A DNA stretch of 64,000 nt. Origin: Pseudomonadota bacterium. GTDB lineage: Bacteria; Pseudomonadota; Gammaproteobacteria; Xanthomonadales; Xanthomonadaceae. The translations under genes were made by a program, and so were the position numbers. Within the stretch, counting starts at the first letter, position 1, and every line of letters starts with the position of its first letter. The notes under the pieces were generated by a model. It was not told the DNA's origin and made no database searches. It saw only the letters and a list, made by a program, of their open reading frames with translations. Where the stretch lies: contig JAKACT010000002.1 of NCBI GenBank assembly GCA_021821195.1, positions 496,001 to 560,000 of the forward strand, written 5' to 3'. Below are positions 45,149 to 54,630 of this stretch, piece after piece.

Positions 45149-46021
45149 GTGGCGGTATCCGGGCATCTGGTCTCGATCATCATCCCCTGCTTCAACGCGG
45201 GGGCGACGCTCGACGAAACCATGCGGTCTGCGCTGGCGCAGACCCATCCCGACATCGAGGTGGTGATCGTCGATGACGGATCGACCGATGCGGACACGCT
45301 GGAACTGCTGCGCCGTTGCCCGTGGCCCCGCACCCGCGTCCTGTACCAGGAGAATGCCGGGCCGGCGGCCGCGCGCAATCATGGCATCACTGCATCGAGC
45401 GGCCGCTACATCCTGCCACTCGATGCCGATGACCTGATTGATCCAAGCTACGTCTCCAAGGCGGCTGCGGTGCTGGATAGCGCCGGGGAGGTCGGCATCG
45501 TGTACTGCAAAGCCAACAGGTTCGGCGCGGAGAACGGGCCCTGGCAGCTGCCGCCCTACACGCTGCGGGAGCTGGTGATCGATAACGTGATTTTCGTCAC
45601 CAGCCTGTTCCGTCGCGAGGATTGGGAGCGTGTCGGCGGGTTCAGCGAGTCGCTAAGGCGGGGCGTCGAGGACTACGATTTCTGGGTGAAGATCGTTGCT
45701 CTGGGACGTGAGGTCCGGCAGCTGGACGAATACCTGTTCCACTATCGCGTCGGCCATGCTTCCCGTACCACCGGGTTCAATGCCGATCGGGCTGCTGTCG
45801 TCAGCACGTACGCAGAGATCTTCCGGAACAACCTGGAATTCTTCGGTCGCAACGCCGAGATACTGTTCGAGCACAGATTCGGCCTGTATGACGAGTTGGC
45901 GCGCTATCGGGCGCGCTATGGTTGGCTGGAGCAGATACTGGCCCGCAGGCCGTGGTTGTTGCGGTTGGCGAAGCGGCTGCATCGGCTCCTGCCGGGCGCT
46001 TCCGGTGGACGTGTGGGCTGA
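45149..46021 (+). CDS. family 2 glycosyltransferase
   Basis: This 290-residue GT2 enzyme shows VSIIIPCFNAGATLDETMRS, VVIVDDGSTD, the metal motif LDADD and a C-terminal RGVEDYDFWVKI (acceptor-side ED). It should add a sugar to the O-antigen. The start is GTG, one base after the previous stop. It is soluble with a basic C-terminus that may contact the membrane. Confidence 0.88.
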   Translation: MAVSGHLVSIIIPCFNAGATLDETMRSALAQTHPDIEVVIVDDGSTDADTLELLRRCPWPRTRVLYQENAGPAAARNHGITASSGRYILPLDADDLIDPSYVSKAAAVLDSAGEVGIVYCKANRFGAENGPWQLPPYTLRELVIDNVIFVTSLFRREDWERVGGFSESLRRGVEDYDFWVKIVALGREVRQLDEYLFHYRVGHASRTTGFNADRAAVVSTYAEIFRNNLEFFGRNAEILFEHRFGLYDELARYRARYGWLEQILARRPWLLRLAKRLHRLLPGASGGRVG

Positions 46022-46033
46022 GGAGGTGTGTTG

Positions 46034-46591
46034 ATGCGCCATCACCCGGCGTTGGTACGGGGGCTATTCGCCATCGCCATGGCGACAGGACTGTTGCTGT
46101 CCACGGGTTGCCGCGAGCGCGCCGTTCCCGGTGGAAGCGGGCATTACTGGAATGGATCGGCTGCCGGTCCCGAGGTGGTTCGTGCGGAGAAAGTCGATGC
46201 GGCGGGGGCGCAGCGACTGGCATCGGCGTCTTGGACCAAGCAGGCCTGCAGTCTGGATATGGTGGACCAAGGCCCGCCGGATGCGGAGGTCAGCCGCGAA
46301 GACGTACACCGGTTGGACGGTTTCCTGCTCGGGCAGGATGGACGGGCCGCTGACGCGTTCCATGTCGTACTCAAGGGAAAGGACCAGTTCTGGGCGTCCG
46401 CCCGAACCGGCAAGGCCCGGCCGGATGTCGCTGCTTATTTCGGGCGCCCCGAACTTGCGGGCGCCGGATTCGAGATCGGCCTTTCGCTGGCGGCGGTGCC
46501 GCCAGGAGCGTATGAAGTTGTCTTCCTGATCGACCATCCGCAGGGCGACTACTTCTGTGAGAGTGGCAAGCGCATCCGCGTGGTTGAATGA
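46034..46591 (+). CDS. lipoprotein of unknown function in the O-antigen locus
   Basis: This 185-residue protein has a lipobox LLSTGC (Cys28). The mature part contains a beta-rich domain (DGFLLGQDGRAADAFHVVLK, then GFEIGLSLAAVPPGAYEVVF) of the sort appended to some bacterial glycan-modifying membrane proteins. I do not recognise a named family. AGGAGG is seven bases before ATG 46034, which beats a GTG two codons upstream. Its stop overlaps the next gene (ATGA), so it should act with that membrane protein. Confidence 0.78.
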   Translation: MRHHPALVRGLFAIAMATGLLLSTGCRERAVPGGSGHYWNGSAAGPEVVRAEKVDAAGAQRLASASWTKQACSLDMVDQGPPDAEVSREDVHRLDGFLLGQDGRAADAFHVVLKGKDQFWASARTGKARPDVAAYFGRPELAGAGFEIGLSLAAVPPGAYEVVFLIDHPQGDYFCESGKRIRVVE

Positions 46592-48030
46592 GGCGCACCG
46601 GAAGGATGAAGGCCGATGATCCACAACCGCTAGCCATGGGCATCTACCGAACCCCCCTGTTGATCGTCGCTTCGATCATGGCCATGGTCCTGGTGGCAAT
46701 CCATGCGCCTGGGCAGATGTCGGTGGACAGCGTTACGGCACTCTATGAGAGCCGGATTGGTCAGGCCGTCGGCTGGGGGCCGCCGTTCTTTGCTGCAGTA
46801 CTGGCCTGGCTTGGTGGCGGCAGCATAGGAGCTGCGCTGTTTGTCGCGCTGAACACCCTGGCAACCTACGGCATGTTCGTGGCGCTCCTGCTGGCGGGGG
46901 TGGAGCCCGGACGGCTCCGGCGCTGGCGGGTGCTGGCTGCGCTCGTGCTGGTCGCCAACCCGCTCTTCATGTTCTATGTCGGAATCCTCTGGAAAGACGT
47001 CTTACTGGCCACCTGTGCGGCTTCGGCAATCGTCCTGTTGCTACTGCAGCCACGCTGGCGGGGCGTGCCCTTCTTGCTGTCAATGTTGTGCGCCACGATC
47101 TGCATCGCCGCGTTGCCGCTGATCCGGCAGCAGGGCGTCCTGTTGTCGGTTCCGTTGGCGCTGGCGAGCGCCTGGAGCGTGGCGAGCCGTGCCGCCTTCA
47201 CCCGCCCCTTCCGCCTCGCCACTGCGGCGGGCGTACTGGTGCTCACGGGCATGATCGGTGGCTTGTTGGCGAAGGCAGCGGCAAGCCGAGTGGCGCCCCT
47301 GCCTGCCAGTCCGGTGTCGGTGGGGATCGCGACGATCCAGGTCTACGACATCATCGGCATGGTCGCCTACGCGCGGCCGGACGATGCTGCGGCATGGACT
47401 GAAGCGGGCAAGGAGGCCATTCGCCGCATGCAGGTGGGCTACAGTCCCGAGCGCATCGATACGCTCTGGCGCGACGAGGCCGTGCGTGGTTATTCCGACA
47501 ACCTGGCGAGCGGGCAGCTGCAGGCCGTCTGGTGGGCGGGGATCAAGCATGATCCGATGGCGTACCTGACCCATAGGGTCCAGGCATTCGCTGCATTGAT
47601 GGGGGTTGGTGACGTGATCGGCTGCGTGCCGGCCTACTGGGGTGTCGCCGGCGACAGCCGGCAACTCGCGGCCGTGGGCTTGACCGAGGAAATGGATCCG
47701 AGGGATCGCATGCTGGGCAGGCTGGCAGGATGGCTGGCGCCGTCCCCGGTTTTCCGCCACTGGTGGTATGCGGGACTGTTGCTGGTCGCGGGCGTCTTCC
47801 TGTTGCGCAAGCATGAGGAGGGTGGAGCATTCGCGGCCAGAGCCGCCGCAGTGGGAGCGGGCGCCTATCTGCTGTCGTTTCTGCCGACCACGATCGCCTG
47901 CGATGTTCGCTACCTGTATCCGGTTGCGATGGTCGCGACGCTACTCTGCATTCATTTGTTGCTGCGGCCGCGCGGGCTGGCGGGGGCGGTGTCATCGGCC
48001 CGGACGTACAAGCGGGGCGGGAATGGTTGA
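46588..48030 (+). CDS. polytopic membrane protein, GtrC-like glycosyltransferase candidate
   Basis: This 480-residue inner-membrane protein has about 11 hydrophobic segments and a periplasmic loop of roughly 130 residues (about 230-360), the topology of GT-C glycosyltransferases that use polyprenyl-phosphate sugars. I find no decisive motif. Its place directly before a bactoprenol-glycosyltransferase and a GtrA flippase mirrors the serotype-converting gtr trio, so a specific periplasmic transferase role is likely but inferred. ATG 46588 is coupled to the preceding gene; 46606 is an alternative start. Confidence 0.72.
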   Translation: MRRTGRMKADDPQPLAMGIYRTPLLIVASIMAMVLVAIHAPGQMSVDSVTALYESRIGQAVGWGPPFFAAVLAWLGGGSIGAALFVALNTLATYGMFVALLLAGVEPGRLRRWRVLAALVLVANPLFMFYVGILWKDVLLATCAASAIVLLLLQPRWRGVPFLLSMLCATICIAALPLIRQQGVLLSVPLALASAWSVASRAAFTRPFRLATAAGVLVLTGMIGGLLAKAAASRVAPLPASPVSVGIATIQVYDIIGMVAYARPDDAAAWTEAGKEAIRRMQVGYSPERIDTLWRDEAVRGYSDNLASGQLQAVWWAGIKHDPMAYLTHRVQAFAALMGVGDVIGCVPAYWGVAGDSRQLAAVGLTEEMDPRDRMLGRLAGWLAPSPVFRHWWYAGLLLVAGVFLLRKHEEGGAFAARAAAVGAGAYLLSFLPTTIACDVRYLYPVAMVATLLCIHLLLRPRGLAGAVSSARTYKRGGNG

Positions 48031-48048
48031 TCGAAGGAGAATGCGGGC

Positions 48049-49023
48049 ATGACCGGAGCGCAGGCGCCTTGCAGGATCGGCGTGGTCATTCCCTGCTTCA
48101 AGGTAAGCGGGCAGATCCTGGCCGTGCTGGAGGCGGTGCCCGCCATTGTCGAGCGCATCTACTGCGTGGACGATGCCTGTCCCGAGGGGAGCGGCGACTT
48201 CATCCAGTCGAACTGCTTCGATCCCAGGGTGCAGGTCCTTCGCCACGCCCGCAACGAGGGGGTGGGTGGCGCGGTGATGACCGGGTACCGGGAGGCGATC
48301 AGCGCAGGCGTCGATGTGATCGTCAAGATCGATGGTGATGGACAGATGGACCCGGTGCTGCTGCCGCGGTTCGTTGCGCCGATCGTGGCGGGCGATGCCG
48401 ACTACACCAAGGGCAACCGCTTCTACGATCTTCGCTACATCGCCCGAATGCCTGCGATGCGGCTGGTCGGCAACGCGGTGCTTTCCTTCATGAACAAGTT
48501 CTCGACCGGGTACTGGGACATTTTCGATCCCACCAACGGATATACCGCGATCTCGGCGCGCGTGGCGTCGTTGCTGCCGATGGACAGGATCAGCAAACGC
48601 TATTTCTTCGAGTCGGACATGTTGTTCCGGCTGGGCACGTTCAGGGCCGTGGTCCGGGATGTCCCGATGGACGCACGCTATGGAGACGAAGTCAGCAATC
48701 TCCGGATCGGCAAGGTGCTGCCTGAGTTCCTTCGCAAGCATTCGACGAACTTTTCCAAGCGGATCTTCTACAACTATTTCCTGCGGGACGTTTCCATCGC
48801 GTCGCTGGAGTTGCTGGTGGGGATTGGCCTGTGCGTGTTCGGCACCATTTACGGCAGCTGGCATTGGTGGCAATCGCTGGCTACGCAGCAGGTGGCGGCG
48901 ACAGGCGTAATCATGCTCGCGGCGATGCCGGTGCTGGTAGGCCTGCAACTGCTGCTTGCGTTCCTTGCCTATGACATCGCAGGGGTGCCGCGTAATACGC
49001 TCACGCCCGGGCTACGGGGCTGA
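48049..49023 (+). CDS. GtrB-like bactoprenol-phosphate glycosyltransferase
   Basis: This 324-residue GT2 of the dolichol-phosphate-mannose-synthase class shows IGVVIPCFKVSGQIL, IYCVDDACPEG, KIDGDGQMDP (DGDGQMD metal site) and DPTNGYTAIS, followed by two C-terminal membrane helices. It should charge undecaprenyl phosphate with a sugar on the cytoplasmic face. It is followed four bases later by gtrA. Confidence 0.88.
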   Translation: MTGAQAPCRIGVVIPCFKVSGQILAVLEAVPAIVERIYCVDDACPEGSGDFIQSNCFDPRVQVLRHARNEGVGGAVMTGYREAISAGVDVIVKIDGDGQMDPVLLPRFVAPIVAGDADYTKGNRFYDLRYIARMPAMRLVGNAVLSFMNKFSTGYWDIFDPTNGYTAISARVASLLPMDRISKRYFFESDMLFRLGTFRAVVRDVPMDARYGDEVSNLRIGKVLPEFLRKHSTNFSKRIFYNYFLRDVSIASLELLVGIGLCVFGTIYGSWHWWQSLATQQVAATGVIMLAAMPVLVGLQLLLAFLAYDIAGVPRNTLTPGLRG

Positions 49024-49026
49024 GGT

Positions 49027-49431
49027 GTGAGCACACCCTCCACGATATCCGGCTTGCCTCGCCAAGCAATTGCCTATTTCATCGTGGGGGGGATTGCGCT
49101 GTGCGTGGACTGGGCAGCGTTCGTTTGGATGACCTGGCTGGAGCTGGACACTGCGCCGGCCAACCTGGGGGCGCGTTTGCTGGGCGCGTTGGCGGCCTAC
49201 AGTCTCAATGGCCTGTTCACCTTCCGCGAGGATGGAGCAAGCAAGCTCGGCTGGCAACGCATGCTGCGCTATGGAGGGCTCTGGTGCGGCATGACCGTTG
49301 CCAGCACCGCGGCGCTGGTGATGGTCAACGGCGTGCTTGGGGTGCAGGTGGCATGGTTGGCGAAACCGCTGGTTGAGCTGGTGCTGGCAGCCTGTTCTTT
49401 TCTGGCATGCAAGTACTGGGTCTACAAATGA
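49027..49431 (+). CDS. gtrA: GtrA-family polyprenyl-linked sugar flippase
   Basis: This 134-residue protein has four membrane helices and the GtrA pattern ([42 protein letters not shown]). It is thought to flip polyprenyl-phosphate sugars to the periplasm. The start is GTG. It is the last gene of the polysaccharide locus; its stop codon lies in the base of a terminator hairpin. Confidence 0.9.
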   Translation: MSTPSTISGLPRQAIAYFIVGGIALCVDWAAFVWMTWLELDTAPANLGARLLGALAAYSLNGLFTFREDGASKLGWQRMLRYGGLWCGMTVASTAALVMVNGVLGVQVAWLAKPLVELVLAACSFLACKYWVYK

Positions 49432-49457
49432 AGAAGGAGCCGATAGGCTCCTTCTTC
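49430..49457. terminator. bidirectional terminator between gtrA and etfA
   Basis: This is a perfect 12-bp stem, GAAGAAGGAGCC/GGCTCCTTCTTC, with a GATA loop. It includes the last bases of the gtrA stop codon and insulates the O-antigen locus from etfBA. Confidence 0.8.
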
Positions 49458-49486
49458 ACTTCAATCATTCGATGGTCTGTCGCGAG

Positions 49487-50428
49487 TCAGCCCAGCGCCG
49501 CTTCCAGCTCCGGCAGGATCTGGAACAGATCCCCCACCAGCCCGATGTCCGCGATCTCGAAGATCGGCGCATCGCCGTCCTTGTTGATGGCGACGATCGT
49601 GCCGGCGTCCTTGATGCCGGTCAGGTGCTGGATGGCACCGCTGATGCCGACGGCGACGTACAGCTCCGGGGCGATGATCTTGCCGGTCTGGCCGACCTGC
49701 AGTTCGTTCGGCACGTAGCCGGCGTCGACCGCGGCGCGCGAGGCGCCGACCGCCGCGCCCAGCTTGTCGGCAAGCTGGTAGATGACCTTGAAGTTTTCCT
49801 CGCTGCCGACACCGCGGCCGCCGGAAACCACGCGCTTGGCGCTCTGCAGGTCGGGACGGTCGGACTTGCCGGCGGCCAGGTTCACGTAGCGGGTGTGCGT
49901 GGGCAGCGCGGCATCGACGCTGGCGGCCTCGACCGCGGCGCTGCCGCCCTGCGCGGCTTCCGGCCAGGAGGCGGTGCGCACGGTGGCGACCACGGTCTGG
50001 TCGGTCGGCGCTTCGACGGTGATGATGGCGTTGCCGGCGTAGATCGGGCGCTTGAAGGTATGGCTGCCTTCCACCGCCATCAGGTCGGAGACCTGGTTCA
50101 CGCCCAGCAGCGCGGCGACGCAGGGCATCAGGTCCTTGCCGAAGGTGGTGGACGGGCCAAACACATGGCTGTAGCCCCGGGCCAGCGCGGCCACCTGCGG
50201 GGCCAGCACCTGCGCGATGGCATCGGCGTTGGCGGCGTTGGCGACCGTCAGCACCTTGCGCACGCCGGCGATCTGCGCGGCCTGCGCGGCCACGGCGGCC
50301 GGGTCGGCGGCCAGCACCACGACGTCGATGGCGGCGGGCGAGAGCGCCTGCGCGGCGGCCACGGTCTTGGCGGTGGCGGCGTTGAGCTTGCCGCCCAGGT
50401 GTTCGGCGACGATCAGGACGTTGGACAT
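49487..50428 (-). CDS. etfA: electron-transfer flavoprotein alpha subunit
   Basis: This 313-residue FAD-binding subunit has [14 protein letters not shown], the C-terminal FAD signature [20 protein letters not shown] and [20 protein letters not shown]. It accepts electrons from acyl-CoA dehydrogenases and passes them to ETF-ubiquinone oxidoreductase (present at 52876). It shares one base with the etfB stop (TAATG). It marks the right edge of the O-antigen locus, as in Xanthomonas. Confidence 0.95.
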   Translation of the reverse strand: MSNVLIVAEHLGGKLNAATAKTVAAAQALSPAAIDVVVLAADPAAVAAQAAQIAGVRKVLTVANAANADAIAQVLAPQVAALARGYSHVFGPSTTFGKDLMPCVAALLGVNQVSDLMAVEGSHTFKRPIYAGNAIITVEAPTDQTVVATVRTASWPEAAQGGSAAVEAASVDAALPTHTRYVNLAAGKSDRPDLQSAKRVVSGGRGVGSEENFKVIYQLADKLGAAVGASRAAVDAGYVPNELQVGQTGKIIAPELYVAVGISGAIQHLTGIKDAGTIVAINKDGDAPIFEIADIGLVGDLFQILPELEAALG

Positions 50429-51174
50429 TACAGGAGCCCCTTCTGCTTGAGCGCGGCGACCAGTTCGGCCGCATCCTTCACCATCACCCCGCGGCTGCGC
50501 TTGGCCGGCGCGGCATAGTGGGTGGTCTTGAGCGAGTCATTGGCATCGACGCCGAGGTCGGCGAAGGCGATGGTCTCCAGCGGCTTGCCCTTGGCCTTCA
50601 TGATGTCGGGCAGCTTGATGAAGCGCGGCTCGTTGAGGCGCAGGTCGGTGGTGACCACCGCCGGCAGGTCGACTTCCAGCGTTTCCAGGCCGGCATCGAC
50701 TTCGCGCACCACCGTGGCCTTGCCATCGGCGACGTCGAGCTTGGACGCAAAGGTCGCCTGCGGGCGGCCCCACAGCGTGGCCAGCATCTGCCCGGTCTGG
50801 CTGGCGTCGTCATCGATGGCCTGCTTGCCGAGGATGACGAGGTCCGGCTGTTCCTTCTCGATCAGCTTGAGCAGGGCGCGGGCGGCGGTCAGCGGCTGCA
50901 CCGGCTGGTCTGCGACCACGTGGATGGCGCGGTTGGCGCCCATCGCCAGGCCGTTGCGCAGGTGCGGCTGGGCATCGGCGGGCGCGATGGTGGCGACCAC
51001 CACTTCGGTGGCGATGCCCTTGTCGCGCAGGCGCAGGGCTTCTTCCAGCGCGATGTCGTCGAACGGATTGGGCGACAGCTTGACGCCGTCGGTGACCACG
51101 CCGGAACCGTCCGGCTTGACCTGGATGCGGACGTTGTAGTCCACCACGCGCTTGTAGCCGACGAGGATCTTCAT
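50428..51174 (-). CDS. etfB: electron-transfer flavoprotein beta subunit
   Basis: This 248-residue AMP-binding subunit shows KILVGYKRVVDYNVRIQVK, NPFDDIALEEALRLRD and LVILGKQAIDDDASQTGQML. AAGGA precedes the start by about ten bases. A TAAAAT box in the divergent spacer (near 51232) may be its -10 element. It is divergent from scoA. Confidence 0.95.
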   Translation of the reverse strand: MKILVGYKRVVDYNVRIQVKPDGSGVVTDGVKLSPNPFDDIALEEALRLRDKGIATEVVVATIAPADAQPHLRNGLAMGANRAIHVVADQPVQPLTAARALLKLIEKEQPDLVILGKQAIDDDASQTGQMLATLWGRPQATFASKLDVADGKATVVREVDAGLETLEVDLPAVVTTDLRLNEPRFIKLPDIMKAKGKPLETIAFADLGVDANDSLKTTHYAAPAKRSRGVMVKDAAELVAALKQKGLL

Positions 51175-51342
51175 CGTGTGGATGTCCTTGCAGGATCGAG
51201 AAAGGGGCCTTTCGGGCCGACCGCCTATTTTAGCGGACGCCCGCCGGGGCTGCCTGTGCAGCCGGCGATTGCCCGAAAGTACGCTGGGTGTTCTCGCACG
51301 AATCGCTAGAATGGCTGCTCTACCCGCATTGGAGAACGGCCC

Positions 51343-52062
51343 GTGGCGTCCGCCAAGAGCAAGCTGTACGACAGTGCCGCCGCCGCCCTGGATGGGCTGG
51401 TGGCGGATGGCCAGACCCTCGCCGTCGGCGGCTTCGGCCTGTGCGGCATCCCCGAGGCGCTGATCGCGGCGCTGCGCGATTCCGGGGTGAAGAACCTGAC
51501 CGCGATTTCCAACAACGCGGGCGTGGACGGGTTCGGGCTTGGCCAGCTGCTGGGCACGCGGCAGATCCGCAAGATGATTTCCTCCTACGTCGGCGAGAAC
51601 AAGGAGTTCGAGCGACAGTTCCTGGCCGGTGAGCTGGAGCTGGAGTTCAACCCGCAGGGCACGCTGGCCGAGCGCCTGCGCGCGGGCGGCGCGGGCATCC
51701 CGGCGTTCTTCACCGCCACCGGCTACGGCACGGTGGTGGCCGAGGGCAAGGAGACCCGCGAATTCGACGGCCGCATGTACGTGATGGAAACCGCGCTGAA
51801 GGCGGACGTGTCGCTGGTCAAGGCGTGGAAGGCCGACAAGGCCGGCAACCTCGTCTTCCGCAAGACCGCGCGCAACTTCAACCCGGCCTGCGCGATGGCC
51901 GGCAAGGTCTGCGTGGCCGAAGTGGAGCAGCTGGTGGAGATCGGCGACATCGATCCCGACCACGTGCACCTGCCCGGCATCTACGTGCAGCGCATCGTCG
52001 TCAACCCGACGCCGGAGAAGCGCATCGAGCAGCGCACCATTCGCCAGCCGGAGGGCAACTGA
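51343..52062 (+). CDS. scoA: 3-oxoacid CoA-transferase subunit A
   Basis: This 239-residue subunit of succinyl-CoA:3-ketoacid CoA-transferase, which activates acetoacetate with CoA from succinyl-CoA, shows [30 protein letters not shown] and [21 protein letters not shown]. The start is GTG with GGAG eight bases upstream. It is linked functionally to the tyrosine pathway product acetoacetate and to fatty-acid oxidation. Confidence 0.94.
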   Translation: MASAKSKLYDSAAAALDGLVADGQTLAVGGFGLCGIPEALIAALRDSGVKNLTAISNNAGVDGFGLGQLLGTRQIRKMISSYVGENKEFERQFLAGELELEFNPQGTLAERLRAGGAGIPAFFTATGYGTVVAEGKETREFDGRMYVMETALKADVSLVKAWKADKAGNLVFRKTARNFNPACAMAGKVCVAEVEQLVEIGDIDPDHVHLPGIYVQRIVVNPTPEKRIEQRTIRQPEGN

Positions 52063-52063
52063 G

Positions 52064-52690
52064 ATGGCCTGGACCCGCGAACAGATGGCGCAGCGCGCCG
52101 CCCGCGAACTCACCGACGGCGCCTACGTCAACCTCGGCATCGGCCTGCCCACGCTGGTGGCCAATTACATCCCCGACGGGGTGAACGTGTGGCTGCAGAG
52201 CGAGAACGGCCTACTCGGCATCGGCCCGTTCCCGACCGAAGCAGAGCTCGACGCCGACCTCATCAACGCCGGCAAGCAGACCGTCACCACCCAGCCTGGC
52301 GCCAGCTTCTTCGGCAGCCATGATTCCTTCGCGATGATCCGCGGCGGCCACATCAACCTGGCGATCCTCGGGGCGATGGAAGTGACCGACAAGGGCGACC
52401 TGGCCAACTGGATGGTGCCCGGCAAGATGGTCAAGGGCATGGGCGGCGCGATGGACTTGGTAGCCGGCGTGCAGCGGGTGGTGGTGCTGATGGAGCACGT
52501 CACCAAGGCCGGCACCCCGAAGATCATCCCCGAATGCACCCTGCCGCTGACCGGCGTGGGCGTGGTCAACCGCATCATCACCGAGCTGGGGGTGTTCGAC
52601 GTCACTCCGGAAGGGCTGAAGCTGGTCGAGCTGGCCGAGGGCGTGAGTCGCGAGGAAGCTGTCGAAAAGACGGGCGTGCCGCTGCACTGA
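52064..52690 (+). CDS. scoB: 3-oxoacid CoA-transferase subunit B
   Basis: This 208-residue subunit carries the catalytic Glu in [10 protein letters not shown], preceded by [17 protein letters not shown]. The ATG is one base after the scoA stop, so the subunits are made together. It is convergent with ETF-QO; the spacer carries a dispersed repeat and a terminator. Confidence 0.95.
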   Translation: MAWTREQMAQRAARELTDGAYVNLGIGLPTLVANYIPDGVNVWLQSENGLLGIGPFPTEAELDADLINAGKQTVTTQPGASFFGSHDSFAMIRGGHINLAILGAMEVTDKGDLANWMVPGKMVKGMGGAMDLVAGVQRVVVLMEHVTKAGTPKIIPECTLPLTGVGVVNRIITELGVFDVTPEGLKLVELAEGVSREEAVEKTGVPLH

Positions 52691-52710
52691 GGGATTGCGG
52701 GGGCCGCCAA

Positions 52711-52792
52711 CAGGCGAACCCCTTCCGCGAATGTCCTCCGGCAGCGGCTTTGCCGCTGCCTCCCCCTTGATTTCGCTACAGGGGTTCGCCTG
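52711..52792. repeat. dispersed palindromic repeat, copy 2
   Basis: The outer inverted arms are CAGGCGAACCCCT and AGGGGTTCGCCTG, and the inner arms are GGCAGCGGC and GCCGCTGCC around TTT. The core matches the copy at 8599-8660, including GCGAATGTCC, CCGGCAGCGG and CTTGAYTTCGCT. Confidence 0.7.
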
Positions 52793-52842
52793 CCGACGGC
52801 CCTCCGGAGTTGCCCGCCACGGCCGAATCCTCCTCAATGACG

Positions 52843-52869
52843 AAGAAGCCGCCCATCGGGCGGCTTCTT
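52843..52869. terminator. bidirectional terminator between scoB and ETF-QO
   Basis: This is a perfect 12-bp stem, AAGAAGCCGCCC/GGGCGGCTTCTT, with a three-base loop, six bases from the ETF-QO stop. Confidence 0.8.
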
Positions 52870-52875
52870 GGTGCA

Positions 52876-54552
52876 TCACATGTTCTGGTAATTTGGCCCG
52901 CCGCCGCCCTGCGGCGCCACCCAGACGATGTTCTGGGTCGGATCCTTGATGTCGCAGGTCTTGCAGTGCACGCAGTTGGCGGCGTTGATCTGCAGGCGTT
53001 CATTGCCCGCCTCGCCGACGAATTCGTACACGCCGGCCGGGCAGTAGCGCGCTTCGGGGCCGGCGTATTCCTTGAGGTTCACGGTCACCGGGATGGCCGG
53101 GTTCTTCAGGGTCAGGTGCGCCGGCTGGTTCTCGTCGTGGTGGGTGCTGGACAGGAATACCGAGCTGAGGCGGTCGAAGGTCAGCACGCCATCGGGCTTC
53201 GGATACTCGATCTTCGGCTGCGTCGCCGCCGGTTCGAGGCAGGCGTGATCGGGCTGCCGGCGGTGGATCGTCCACGGCGGGTTGCGGATGCCCAGCTTCG
53301 GCAGCAGCCACTGCTCGATGCCGGTCATCAGGGTGGCGAAGTTGCGGCCCTTCTTGAACCATTGCTTGAAGTTCTTCGACTGCTGCAGTTCGGCGTGCAG
53401 CCAGCTGTTCTCGAAGGCAGCCGGGTAGGCGGTGAGCTCGTCGCGCTGACGGCCTTCGGCCAAGGCCGCGAATGCGGCTTCGGCGGCCAGCATGCCGGTC
53501 TTGATCGCGGCGTGGCTGCCCTTGATGCGGCTGGCGTTGAGGAAGCCGGCCTCGCAGCCGACCAGTGCGCCGCCGGGGAAGATCGTCTTCGGCAGGCTGA
53601 GCAGGCCGCCGGCGGTCAGCGCACGCGCGCCGTAGCCGATGCGCTTGCCGCCCTCCAGGTGCTTGCGGATCGACGGGTGGGTCTTGAAACGCTGGAACTC
53701 GCCGAACGGGCTCAGCCAGGGGTTCTTGTAGTCCAGCCCGATCACGAAGCCGACCGCGATCTTGCCGTCCTCGGCGTGGTACAGGAACGAGCCGCCATAG
53801 GTATCGCTTGCCAGCGGCCAGCCGGCGGTGTGCACGACCAGGCCGGGCTGGTGCTTCGCCGGATCGGCCTGCCACAGTTCCTTGATACCGATCGCGTAGC
53901 TCTGCGGGTCCTTGCCTTCGTCCAGCCTGTATTTTTCGATCAGCTGGCGGCCCAGCTGGCCGCGCGCGCCTTCAGCGAAGATCGTGTACTTGGCATGTAG
54001 CTCCATGCCCGGCTGGTACTGGTCGGTGGGCTGGCCGTCCTTGCCGATGCCCATGTCACCCGTGGCCACGCCCTTGACCGCGCCGGCTTCGTCATGGAGC
54101 ACTTCCGCAGCGGCGAAGCCGGGGAAGATCTCCACGCCCAGCGCTTCGGCCTGCTGCGCCAGCCAGCGCGCCAGCGCGCCGAGGCTGACCACATAGTTGC
54201 CGTGGTTGTGGAAGCACTCCGGCAGCAGCCAGTGCGGGGTGGCACGCGCGGAGGTTTCGTCGAGGAACAGGAACTCGTCGCGGGTCACCGCCTGTTTCAG
54301 CGGGGCGCCGCGCTCCTTCCAGTCCGGGAACAGTTCGGTCAGCGCCTTCGGATCGACAATGGCGCCGGACAGGATGTGCGCGCCCGGCTCGGAGCCCTTC
54401 TCGAGCACGCAGACCGAGACGTCGCGACCGGTGTCGGCAGCCAGCTGCTTGAGCCGGATGGCGGTGGCCAGACCGGCCGGGCCGGCGCCCACCACCACGA
54501 TGTCGTATTCCATCGACTCGCGTTCGACGGCGTCCTGGGCGGCTGAATTCAT
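52876..54552 (-). CDS. electron-transfer flavoprotein-ubiquinone oxidoreductase
   Basis: This 558-residue membrane-associated flavo/iron-sulfur enzyme passes electrons from ETF to ubiquinone. The FAD motif is VVVGAGPAGLATAIRL; GSEPGAHILSGAIVDP and SFLYHAEDGKIAVGFVIGL are family-typical; the 4Fe-4S ligands are in YCPAGVYEF and NCVHCKTCDIKDP. GGAG eight bases before ATG 54552 supports this start. It is near its partner etfBA. Confidence 0.95.
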   Translation of the reverse strand: MNSAAQDAVERESMEYDIVVVGAGPAGLATAIRLKQLAADTGRDVSVCVLEKGSEPGAHILSGAIVDPKALTELFPDWKERGAPLKQAVTRDEFLFLDETSARATPHWLLPECFHNHGNYVVSLGALARWLAQQAEALGVEIFPGFAAAEVLHDEAGAVKGVATGDMGIGKDGQPTDQYQPGMELHAKYTIFAEGARGQLGRQLIEKYRLDEGKDPQSYAIGIKELWQADPAKHQPGLVVHTAGWPLASDTYGGSFLYHAEDGKIAVGFVIGLDYKNPWLSPFGEFQRFKTHPSIRKHLEGGKRIGYGARALTAGGLLSLPKTIFPGGALVGCEAGFLNASRIKGSHAAIKTGMLAAEAAFAALAEGRQRDELTAYPAAFENSWLHAELQQSKNFKQWFKKGRNFATLMTGIEQWLLPKLGIRNPPWTIHRRQPDHACLEPAATQPKIEYPKPDGVLTFDRLSSVFLSSTHHDENQPAHLTLKNPAIPVTVNLKEYAGPEARYCPAGVYEFVGEAGNERLQINAANCVHCKTCDIKDPTQNIVWVAPQGGGGPNYQNM

Positions 54553-54630
54553 GCGGCTCTCCTCTGACAGACCGCCGATTGTCCGGGCTTTGTCTGGAGC
54601 CGGCAATCTAGCGCCCGGATGCCGCGGCGG

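Noticed and set aside
49337-49431. Phage or insertion-sequence origin of the gtrA end of the locus
   Set aside because: No integrase, transposase, att-like direct repeat or tRNA adjoins it; the genes are collinear with the O-antigen operon.
49337-50518. 393-codon plus-strand frame opposite etfA
   Set aside because: Antisense shadow of a highly conserved gene, with low-complexity Gly/Arg/Asp composition.
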